Of a DNA stretch of 5,045 bases, positions 1 through 5,045 are shown one piece after another. This stretch comes from Chitinophagales bacterium (GTDB lineage: Bacteria > Bacteroidota > Bacteroidia > Chitinophagales > UBA10324), in NCBI GenBank assembly GCA_013695715.1, contig JACCZZ010000009.1, forward strand, positions 1 to 5,045, given 5' to 3'. Position 1 is the first letter of the stretch. Every line of letters begins with the position of its first letter. The notes under the pieces are model-generated. The model saw nothing but the letters and a program-made list of their open reading frames with translations. It was not told the DNA's origin and ran no database searches. Made by a program: the position numbers and the translations under genes.

Positions 1-100
1 GCCACATAAAATAAGGAGGAATAGATGAAACGAGCGAGGCCGTGGCAGCAACTAAAAGAGAAGTGTAGATGGCAACGGTTGCAGGCTTCAGGTTTTTCAT
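1..100 (-). CDS. Probable PhoR-type sensor histidine kinase, N-terminal fragment (33 codons, runs off the left edge)
   Basis: An open frame starts at ATG (positions 100-98) and runs without a stop to the window edge. It encodes 33 residues beginning MKNLKPATVAIYTSLLVAAT and ending IPPYFMW. A short polar, basic start (K2, K5) is followed by a hydrophobic stretch at about residues 8-27, as in a signal anchor or first membrane helix. The ATG is the first one after an in-frame stop (TAA at 142-140). The gene has the same orientation as phoB and comes next downstream, which is where the partner kinase PhoR is commonly encoded; Bacteroidota PhoR-like kinases typically start with such a short membrane anchor. 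No HAMP, PAS, HisKA or ATPase domain can be seen because only the N-terminus is present. The coding call rests on frame, start and hydrophobicity; the kinase identity is inferred from context. It could be another membrane or exported protein. Confidence 0.55.
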   Translation of the reverse strand, partial: MKNLKPATVAIYTSLLVAATASLVSSIPPYFMW

Positions 101-211
101 GTGAGCATAAGTTAAAGTTAAAATAGCTTGGTAAGCTTCTTATAATGTTTTAACATTCAGATCAAATTGAGTTTGGATTATCTTTTTGATTTGGCACTTT
201 TCTTTAGAAGA

Positions 212-343
212 ACTTAGCGAAGCGATCTCATGAGCACCCGTAAAAAATATTGAAGGTGAATAAAAGTAACAAAAAGAATCGCGATTGCAAAACGGCTCCG
301 CCAGGCAATCGCACGCTTGCGTACAACGGCGATCTTGCCAAGT
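212..343. repeat. GC-rich island with imperfect terminal inverted repeats and an internal hairpin (possible dispersed intergenic repeat)
   Basis: The left end ACTTAGCGAAGCGATC (212-227) and right end GATCTTGCCAAGT (331-343) are imperfect inverted repeats: 12 of the 13 right-arm bases pair, with one mismatch and unpaired bases in the left arm. Inside lies a perfect 8-bp inverted repeat, GCGATTGC (281-288) and GCAATCGC (305-312), enclosing GGC-TCC-GCC (294-302). The left inner arm overlaps a 10-bp perfect palindrome AATCGCGATT (277-286). An ACGC-TT-GCGT repeat follows at 313-322, and CTCATGAG (227-234) is another perfect palindrome. The section from about 281 to 340 is clearly more GC-rich than its surroundings. 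Such density of dyad symmetry in a gap is typical of dispersed intergenic repeats (REP- or MITE-like), but only one copy is in view, so the family assignment is an inference. Confidence 0.4.
271..312 (-). terminator. Candidate intrinsic terminator downstream of phoB
   Basis: On the minus strand the 8-bp perfect stem GCGATTGC/GCAATCGC (312-305 with 288-281) encloses a small GGC-GGA-GCC hairpin. After a 5-base gap (GATTC) comes a run of five T (275-271), followed by further T-rich sequence. It lies about 145 bases after the phoB stop codon and before the probable phoR start, so it could end the pst-phoU-phoB transcript. The 16-base interior and the gap before the T-run make it less than a textbook terminator. 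It may instead be only part of the repeat island that contains it. Confidence 0.35.
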
Positions 344-456
344 ATGTTATTAGCCCCACTTCAAGCATTTTTACAGAGGTATTGAAATTAAAATTCTTAT
401 TGGAAGGAAATGTAATTTAAGTCCGACTTCATAATCAGCATGGTTGAAACTGCTGT

Positions 457-1134
457 TTATATTTCAAATTTATATCCAACACCTTTTACTGTCTTAATTA
501 CCTCTTCACCAACTTTCATTCTTACTTTACGCACGTGAACATCAATGGTGCGATCACCTACTACAATATCATCTCCCCAAACCTTACTAAGTATCTCATT
601 TCTGTGAAATACTCTTCCTGGTTTAGAAGCAAGCAGGCACAACAAATCAAATTCTTTCCTGGCAAGAAAAATTTCTTCTTTTCCCATTTGAACGACATGC
701 TTATCCTTATCAATGATCATGTCACCTAATTGAATGATGTTTTTATCCGGTTCCATAGAACCTCGACGGAGCAAAGCTTTTATACGGCTTACCAATAATT
801 TCGGTTTGATGGGCTTTGTGATGTAATCATCTGCACCGGCAGTAAAACCTTTAAGCTCCGATTCCTCATCATTTCTGGCAGTAAGGAAAACAATAAGCGT
901 TTGATTGAGCTCCTTTACTTCTTTTAAATGCTCAGCAGTAGAAATACCATCAAGATTGGGCATCATGATATCAAGTAAGATAAGATCGGGTTTCATTGAC
1001 TTAGCAAGTCGTATAGCTTCTAATCCATCTTTAGCTATAGTCGTTTTATAACCTTCTTTTTGTAGATTATAAGCGATAAATTCAAGAACATCTATCTCAT
1101 CATCTACAATCAAAATGCTGGGCTGATGTTCCAT
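457..1134 (-). CDS. phoB: Phosphate regulon response regulator PhoB (OmpR/PhoB family)
   Basis: This encodes a complete 225-residue two-component response regulator. The receiver domain (about residues 5-122) has the acidic pair D11/D12 (ILIVDDE), the phosphoacceptor D55 in LILLDIMMP, the switch threonine T85 (VFLTAR) and lysine K107 (DDYITKP). A short linker leads to an OmpR-type winged-helix DNA-binding domain (about 130-225), with the recognition-helix region at DRTIDVHVRKVR (194-205) and the wing end KGVGYKFEI. Receiver plus winged helix at this length is the usual PhoB layout. It follows phoU by 44 bases in the same direction and is probably cotranscribed with the pst genes. Phosphorylated PhoB would activate the pst operon itself and other starvation genes. 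The PhoB name rests on domains plus pst-phoU context; sequence alone would only support an OmpR-family regulator. The ATG is the first in the frame and matches the normal receiver start. No kinase gene is directly adjacent; a probable one starts 356 bases further on. Confidence 0.93.
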   Translation of the reverse strand: MEHQPSILIVDDEIDVLEFIAYNLQKEGYKTTIAKDGLEAIRLAKSMKPDLILLDIMMPNLDGISTAEHLKEVKELNQTLIVFLTARNDEESELKGFTAGADDYITKPIKPKLLVSRIKALLRRGSMEPDKNIIQLGDMIIDKDKHVVQMGKEEIFLARKEFDLLCLLASKPGRVFHRNEILSKVWGDDIVVGDRTIDVHVRKVRMKVGEEVIKTVKGVGYKFEI

Positions 1135-1178
1135 GTGTGATATGTTTTTGTATTCAGTTGAAACTAATGCTGACTCTT

Positions 1179-1874
1179 TTATATTTTTTCTTTCTCATGT
1201 TTTAGAACATTTGCTTCAACAAAAAATATGATCTCCTCAGCTATGTTTTTGTTCAGATCGCCAATACGTTCCATTTTTCTTATCACGGATATCAAGTTGA
1301 TCAGGGGCACAACTTTATCTGTATGGGCTTTTATATATTCTGCAATTATTCCGGTCGCATCGTGATTAAACTCATCAATGAGCACATCTTTTCTAAATAT
1401 GTTCCTTGCTTCAATGGTATCTGCTTTTTCGAAGGCCCGCATGTTATCTGCAATCATTGAATCAGATACCTCCCACATTTTAACCAGGTTTAATTCTTCC
1501 AGCAATCGCGCCTCATACGGCTCTTCAAGATCTAATGTGTAGCGGGCAATTCCTTTTGCATTGTCTCCAACACGCTCAAGGTGGGCGTTAATTTTAAAAG
1601 CGGCAAACACCAGTCTAAGGTCAATGGCTACAGGATTAAAAAGAGCCATAATATTTTCGCAGTCCCGGTCAATCTTCAACTCTTCTGCATTCACTCTTCT
1701 TTCCTGAAACATCACTTCACGGGCTAAGTCTTTGTTGACAGTAGTAAGTGATTCAATGCTTTTTTTAAGCTGGTGCTGCACTAAGTTTCCCATTTCAGCA
1801 ATCTCATTCTTCAGCCGATCTAATTCAAGATCAAGGTGAGTCATTCTTTTATATCCGTTTTCCATCTCTCTCAT
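1179..1874 (-). CDS. phoU: Phosphate-specific transport system accessory/signalling protein PhoU
   Basis: PhoU is a cytoplasmic all-helical protein that links the Pst transporter to the PhoR kinase and represses phosphate-starvation signalling when phosphate is plentiful. The 231 residues match family length and show the two-fold internal repeat of three-helix bundles. Each half carries the conserved metal-binding E-x-x-x-D motif: E100-RVG-D104 in the first (HLERVGDNAKGIA) and E202-RIG-D206 in the second (KMERIGDLNKNIA). The start is uncertain: M1, M4 (1865) and M11 (1844) are all in frame. M11 begins MTHLDLELDRLK, which resembles the usual PhoU N-terminus, so the first ten residues may not be translated. 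No start has a strong ribosome binding site. It follows pstB by 14 AT-rich bases and precedes phoB by 44 bases, the classic downstream position in a pst operon. Confidence 0.95.
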   Translation of the reverse strand: MREMENGYKRMTHLDLELDRLKNEIAEMGNLVQHQLKKSIESLTTVNKDLAREVMFQERRVNAEELKIDRDCENIMALFNPVAIDLRLVFAAFKINAHLERVGDNAKGIARYTLDLEEPYEARLLEELNLVKMWEVSDSMIADNMRAFEKADTIEARNIFRKDVLIDEFNHDATGIIAEYIKAHTDKVVPLINLISVIRKMERIGDLNKNIAEEIIFFVEANVLKHEKEKI

Positions 1875-1888
1875 TATTAATAATAATT

Positions 1889-2656
1889 TTATCCGAATCT
1901 CCCTGTAATATAATTCTGTGTGCGCTCTTCTTTTGGGTTGATGAAAATCTGTTTGGTATCATTATACTCAATCAACTGGCCGAGGTAAAAGAAGGCTGTT
2001 TTATCACTCACTCTTGCTGCCTGCTGCATGTTGTGTGTTACAATAAGGATTGTATATTTTTTCTTCAGCTCATATATAAGTTCTTCAATTTTCGCGCTGC
2101 TTAATGGATCGAGAGCTGAAGCGGGTTCATCCATTAAAAGCACAGAAGGTTCTACCGCTAAGGCGCGCGCAATGCACAACCGCTGCTGCTGCCCTCCTGA
2201 GAGTGCAAGTGCCGACTTTTTTAAATTATCTTTAACTTCTTCCCACAACGCAGCCTGCTTCAGAGACTTTTCTACGGTTTCCTCAATAAATTTTTTGTTC
2301 GAAATCCCATTTACCTTCAAACCATAAGCAACATTTTCAAAGATGGTTTTCGGAAATGGATTTGGCTTTTGAAATACCATCCCTATTTTCTTGCGCACAT
2401 GCTCTACCCTCAGGTTGCTCTTGTAAATGTCTTTGCCATTAAATAAAACATCCCCATCTATTCTCACACCATCAATCATATCATTCATACGGTTAAACAG
2501 CCTCAGATATGTAGATTTCCCACAGCCTGAAGGACCGATCAGTGCAACAACAAAATTCTCAGAGATGCATAGCGAAATATTTTTTAATGCATGATTAGTA
2601 CCATAATGCAGGTTCAGATTCCTGGTTTCCAATGCAGGCATCTGCCTTATGGTCAT
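1889..2656 (-). CDS. pstB: Phosphate ABC transporter ATP-binding protein PstB
   Basis: PstB is the ATPase that powers phosphate import through PstCA on the cytoplasmic face of the inner membrane. The complete 255-residue protein has all ABC motifs in order: Walker [10 protein letters not shown] (41-49), Q-loop Q96 in the PstB-typical VFQKPNPFP, signature LSGGQQQR (152-159), Walker B LLMDEP (173-178), D-loop SALD and the switch histidine H208 (VTHNM). The FNRMND segment after Walker A and the C-terminal end NYITGRFG are also typical of PstB. The ATG at 2656 overlaps the pstA stop in an ATGA, which suggests translational coupling. A second in-frame ATG at 2641 (M6) is preceded by AAGG only three bases away and is a less likely start. 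No catalytic residue is missing. Confidence 0.97.
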   Translation of the reverse strand: MTIRQMPALETRNLNLHYGTNHALKNISLCISENFVVALIGPSGCGKSTYLRLFNRMNDMIDGVRIDGDVLFNGKDIYKSNLRVEHVRKKIGMVFQKPNPFPKTIFENVAYGLKVNGISNKKFIEETVEKSLKQAALWEEVKDNLKKSALALSGGQQQRLCIARALAVEPSVLLMDEPASALDPLSSAKIEELIYELKKKYTILIVTHNMQQAARVSDKTAFFYLGQLIEYNDTKQIFINPKEERTQNYITGRFG

Positions 2657-3510
2657 TTGCTGAACTTGTTTCGTAAAATAATTGCAATAGAATTCAGCAT
2701 TAATGTAAATGCAATTAGTACAATTATGGCTGCTGCGGCATTCTCATGAAAAGCTTGCTGGGGGCGGCTTACCCAGTTAAAGATCTGAATTGGTAAAATA
2801 GTGAATTCAGAATGAATACTCTTTGGAAGAAAAGTAACGTAGGTTAAAGCGCCGATGGTAATTAGGGGCGCTGTTTCACCTATGGCCCGAGAAATAGCAA
2901 GAATAATTCCTGTGAGAATAGTGGGAAAGGAGATAGGAAGCAGGTGATGCCATATAGTTTGCCATTTCGTTGCCCCAACTGCATATGATGCTTCGCGAAT
3001 TCCCTGCGGAACTGCTTTAATTGCTTCCCGCGTTGCAATAATGATTACCGGCATTATCAGCAGGCTCATGGTAAGTGAGCCGGCAAGGATAGATCGGTCG
3101 AGGTTAAACCATCTTACGAACAAGCCGAGGCCAAGTAATCCATATACTATAGATGGAACACCGGCAAGGTTGGCAATGTTTATCTCGATAAACTTCCCAA
3201 GTCGATTTTTCTTTCCATATTCTTCAAGGTAGATGGCAGCTCCGATCCCTACCGGCACTGATAATAAAGCAGCAAGGCTTACCATAAAAAAGCTACCAGC
3301 CAGCCCGGCAATAATGCCTGCAACCTCTGGCTTTCTGGATGGATAACTTGAAATAAATTGCAGGCTTAGGCGCTGCCATCCGTCTTCGAATACATTTATC
3401 AGTAATAACAATAAAACAATAACAGCAAACAACAACCCTATAATAGCTGCAACCTGGAAGGTAATGTTTTTTGTACGCTGTTTTAGAGCATGTATTTCAA
3501 AGCTGTTCAT
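2653..3510 (-). CDS. pstA: Phosphate ABC transporter permease PstA
   Basis: PstA is one of the two inner-membrane subunits that form the phosphate channel with PstC. The 285 residues contain about six hydrophobic helices (roughly 18-40, 66-92, 112-132, 139-160, 193-221 and 258-279). A cytoplasmic EAA loop lies at 173-192 (from [12 protein letters not shown] to the final P of HHLLP), where PstB docks. The conserved segment [10 protein letters not shown] (207-216) is the hallmark that separates PstA (ETAPL) from PstC (ETM). Length is normal for the family. The ATG shares one base with the pstC stop (TGATG), and a GGAGG lies six bases upstream within the end of pstC. The 3' end overlaps pstB by four bases. 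Transmembrane limits are by eye. Confidence 0.96.
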   Translation of the reverse strand: MNSFEIHALKQRTKNITFQVAAIIGLLFAVIVLLLLLINVFEDGWQRLSLQFISSYPSRKPEVAGIIAGLAGSFFMVSLAALLSVPVGIGAAIYLEEYGKKNRLGKFIEINIANLAGVPSIVYGLLGLGLFVRWFNLDRSILAGSLTMSLLIMPVIIIATREAIKAVPQGIREASYAVGATKWQTIWHHLLPISFPTILTGIILAISRAIGETAPLITIGALTYVTFLPKSIHSEFTILPIQIFNWVSRPQQAFHENAAAAIIVLIAFTLMLNSIAIILRNKFSK

Positions 3511-4472
3511 CAGTCGCCTCCGCTAGAGAAATATCTTTTTCTTAATCTGAAGCTGATGATATTCAGCAAAAAAGTAAATATGAATAGGGTAATGGCAACG
3601 GCAAAAATTGTATTGTAAGCAAGGGTGCCATAAGGTGTATCGCCCTGGCTGACCTGCACAATGTAAGAAGTCATTGTAGAGACAGGCTGAAGCGGGTTTG
3701 CAGTTAAGTTAGGAAGTTGTCCGGCAGCAATTGCAACTATCATGGTTTCACCTATAGCTCTTGAGAAGGCAAGAATTACAGAAGCAACAATTCCAGAAAA
3801 GGCAGAGGGAAAAACTATTGATAAGGAGACCTGAAGCTTTGAGGCGCCTAATGCATAACCACCTTCCCGCAAGCCTTTCGGAACTACGCGCAGGGAATCT
3901 TCACTTAAAGAGGTAACCAGCGGAAGAATCATAATTCCCATTACAATGCCCGGCGATAGTGCATTAAACCCTGACAAAGAGGGGAAGATGTTTTGCAGCA
4001 GTGGAGTTACGGTAATCAATGCGAAGTAGCCGTATACAATCGTTGGAATTCCTGCAAGCACCTCTAAAAAAGGCTTCAGTACTTTTCGTAAAAAAGGCGG
4101 GGCATATTCACTAAGGTAAATAGCGATTATTAATCCGAGCGGCACACTTACTGAAAGTGCAATCAAAGAAGTCAGCAATGTGCCTGAGAGCAGAGGCAAA
4201 ATTCCGAAGTGCTTATCCTGGAAAAGTGGAGTCCATTGCGTGTCGGTGAGAAAATCAAGGAGGGGAACTTCCTTAAAAAATTCAAGCGTTTGAAAGAGCA
4301 GCACAAGTATGATTCCTAAGGTTGTGAAAACGGAAACCAGAGCGCACATCAGAAGAATCACATGCACCACCTTTTCGCGGGTAACTACATAGGTATCACG
4401 ATTGAAGCTGAACCGGCTTCTATTGCTTTCAGTGGTTTCTGATACAGGAAGAAGGGTACTGCTGCCGTTCAT
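3510..4472 (-). CDS. pstC: Phosphate ABC transporter permease PstC
   Basis: PstC is the second inner-membrane channel subunit for phosphate uptake. The 320 residues begin with a hydrophilic cytoplasmic tail of about 34 residues. About six hydrophobic helices follow (roughly 35-60, 95-120, 135-157, 174-190, 225-250 and 286-307). The EAA loop for PstB contact is at 203-222 (EGGYALGASKLQ to the P of IVFP), and the conserved SRAIGETM (237-244) marks PstC rather than PstA. A long segment between the first two helices (about 61-94) is a feature of PstC proteins. The ATG lies six bases after the pstS stop with no clear ribosome binding site, so it probably depends on translation of pstS. The protein ends SSGGD, and the codons for the two glycines supply the GGAGG in front of pstA. 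Confidence 0.96.
   Translation of the reverse strand: MNGSSTLLPVSETTESNRSRFSFNRDTYVVTREKVVHVILLMCALVSVFTTLGIILVLLFQTLEFFKEVPLLDFLTDTQWTPLFQDKHFGILPLLSGTLLTSLIALSVSVPLGLIIAIYLSEYAPPFLRKVLKPFLEVLAGIPTIVYGYFALITVTPLLQNIFPSLSGFNALSPGIVMGIMILPLVTSLSEDSLRVVPKGLREGGYALGASKLQVSLSIVFPSAFSGIVASVILAFSRAIGETMIVAIAAGQLPNLTANPLQPVSTMTSYIVQVSQGDTPYGTLAYNTIFAVAITLFIFTFLLNIISFRLRKRYFSSGGD
3517..3521 (-). promoter_or_regulatory. Shine-Dalgarno sequence for pstA inside the pstC 3' end
   Basis: On the minus strand GGAGG stands six bases before the pstA ATG (3510-3508), a good spacing for ribosome binding. It lies within the last codons of pstC, just ahead of the TGATG stop/start overlap, so terminating ribosomes could restart directly on pstA. 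It is the only strong Shine-Dalgarno match I see before any start in this window. Because the bases also encode two glycines, a chance match cannot be excluded. Confidence 0.45.
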
Positions 4473-4478
4473 GATAAA

Positions 4479-5045
4479 TTATTGGGGTTGCTTCATCAGA
4501 TCTTCCAGCTTCGTTCCTACTTCTTCTCCATTTGTATATAGTGAACCTAAAACTCCATTTTGCATACGCTGTGCAACCATGGAATATATTGCATCGGGAA
4601 GTGGAACGTAGCCTACTTCTTCAGCAAGTGTGGGAACGTTCTTAATATAATAATTCAAGAATTCTTTTATCTCAGTTTTTTGGTACACAGCATCATTAAC
4701 ATATATAAGTAATGCACGCGATAGAGGTGCGTAAGTTCCGTTCTGAACCGTTTCCACGGTAGGAATAATGCCACCTGCTCCGTTAGCATTATTGGCATCA
4801 TCTATAGGCACCAACTTTAGCTTATCCTGGTTGGCTTCGTAATATGCAAGTCCGAAATAACCGATGCTGCCCTCATCGGAAGCAACTCCTTGCACTAACT
4901 GGTTATCATTTTCAGACGATGTATAATCACCTCTATGGTTTTCTTTTCCGCCGTTAACCGCTTCGCAGAAATAGTCGAAGGTTCCGCTATCGGTGCCAGG
5001 TCCAAATAATTTAATTTCCTTATCAGGAAAACCTTTTCTTACCTG
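4479..5045 (-). CDS. pstS: Periplasmic phosphate-binding protein PstS, C-terminal part (5' end beyond the right edge)
   Basis: PstS binds phosphate outside the inner membrane and delivers it to the PstCA channel. The frame is open from the window edge to the TAA at 4481-4479 and gives 188 residues, probably a little over half of the protein. The start of the gene, including any signal peptide or lipobox, is not visible. The phosphate-site motif GPGTDSGTFDYF (residues 15-26 of the fragment) contains the S-G-T that ligates phosphate in this family. It is followed by YTSSENDNQLVQGVASDEGS and IGYFGLAYYEAN, both typical of the PstS/SphX-type substrate-binding domain. A GTG at 4895 is an internal valine codon (the V of VQGVAS), not a start. 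It is the first gene of the pst cluster in view and is separated from pstC by six bases. Confidence 0.95.
   Translation of the reverse strand, partial: QVRKGFPDKEIKLFGPGTDSGTFDYFCEAVNGGKENHRGDYTSSENDNQLVQGVASDEGSIGYFGLAYYEANQDKLKLVPIDDANNANGAGGIIPTVETVQNGTYAPLSRALLIYVNDAVYQKTEIKEFLNYYIKNVPTLAEEVGYVPLPDAIYSMVAQRMQNGVLGSLYTNGEEVGTKLEDLMKQPQ

Larger units (their letters stand above)
101..456. other. Non-coding gap between phoB and the probable phoR, with inverted repeats
   Basis: This 356-base stretch contains no open frame that I can support. Reading on the minus strand from phoB, it begins with a weak 5-bp inverted repeat just after the stop (CAGCA 436-440 and TGCTG 451-455, 10-base loop). 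The DNA is then AT-rich until a GC-rich island with nested inverted repeats at about 212-343 (annotated separately). Nearer the next gene are two more short repeats: AATGTT-TT-AACATT at 144-157 and AGCTT-GGT-AAGCT at 125-137. These lie 25-57 bases upstream of the probable phoR start and could be regulator sites or a leader structure, or chance in AT-rich DNA. I find no convincing Bacteroidota promoter (TTTG about 20 bases before TAnnTTTG) and no tRNA-like fold. Confidence 0.6.

Noticed and set aside
101..230. A Bacteroidota-type promoter for the probable phoR (TTTG at -33 and TAnnTTTG at -7).
   Set aside because: Only a partial -7 match (TAACTTTA at 120-113 on the minus strand) is present, with no TTG at the right distance.
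228..368. A 46-codon minus-strand open frame (ATG at 368-366, stop at 230-228) with a hydrophobic C-terminal half.
   Set aside because: It runs straight through the inverted-repeat island, has no ribosome binding site or recognisable domain, and its residues are explained by translation of the hairpin arms.
535..729. Plus-strand open frame of 64 codons opposite phoB.
   Set aside because: It is antisense to a clear response regulator with intact domains and has no family features.
443..1165. The 9-mer GTTGAAACT occurs on both sides of phoB (443-451 and 1157-1165), like a flanking direct repeat.
   Set aside because: Tens of 9-base repeat pairs are expected by chance in 5 kb, the flanks diverge at once, and phoB sits in its normal context with no sign of transposition.
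1135..1178. A separate promoter or terminator between phoU and phoB.
   Set aside because: The 44-base gap has no hairpin with a T-run and no convincing promoter elements, so cotranscription is the simplest reading.
2028..2327. Plus-strand open frame of 99 codons opposite pstB.
   Set aside because: It is an antisense shadow of the conserved ABC ATPase; its serine- and alanine-rich content follows from the opposite strand's codons.
3041..3232. Plus-strand open frame of 63 codons opposite pstA.
   Set aside because: It is antisense to a complete permease gene and shows no features of its own.
4402..4611. Plus-strand open frame of 69 codons across the pstC/pstS junction.
   Set aside because: It is antisense to two well-supported genes and has no ribosome binding site or domain.

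Overview
The window is the high-affinity phosphate uptake and phosphate-signalling cluster of a bacterium. All recognisable genes lie on the minus strand, so transcription runs from the right edge to the left edge: pstS (3' part only), pstC, pstA, pstB, phoU, a PhoB-type response regulator, a roughly 356-base non-coding gap, and the first 33 codons of a membrane protein that is probably the partner histidine kinase PhoR. Moderately AT-rich DNA, weak or absent Shine-Dalgarno sequences before most starts, the GTDSGTFDYF-type PstS and the overall protein character suggest a member of the Bacteroidota (perhaps Chitinophagaceae or a relative). That placement is an inference from sequence style, not a search result.

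Region 4479-5045 holds the C-terminal 188 residues of the periplasmic phosphate-binding protein PstS; its 5' end is beyond the window. Regions 3510-4472 and 2653-3510 encode the two membrane permeases PstC and PstA, and 1889-2656 encodes the ATPase PstB. The genes are packed tightly: 6 bases between pstS and pstC, a 1-base TGATG overlap between pstC and pstA, a 4-base ATGA overlap between pstA and pstB, and 14 bases between pstB and phoU. Region 1179-1874 is phoU, and after 44 bases comes phoB at 457-1134. This is one probable transcription unit with translational coupling across the transporter genes.

The parts fit the known scheme. PstS captures phosphate outside the inner membrane, PstC and PstA form the channel, PstB drives transport with ATP, PhoU relays transporter status to the sensor kinase, and PhoB activates phosphate-starvation genes. 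The expected Pho-box promoter would lie upstream of pstS and is outside the window.

The only part that is not routine is 101-456. It lacks a supportable gene and contains a GC-rich island of nested inverted repeats (about 212-343). One hairpin there is followed by a T-run on the minus strand and could terminate the pst-phoB transcript. The island looks like a dispersed intergenic repeat inserted between phoB and the probable phoR. I see no evidence of a previously undescribed system here.
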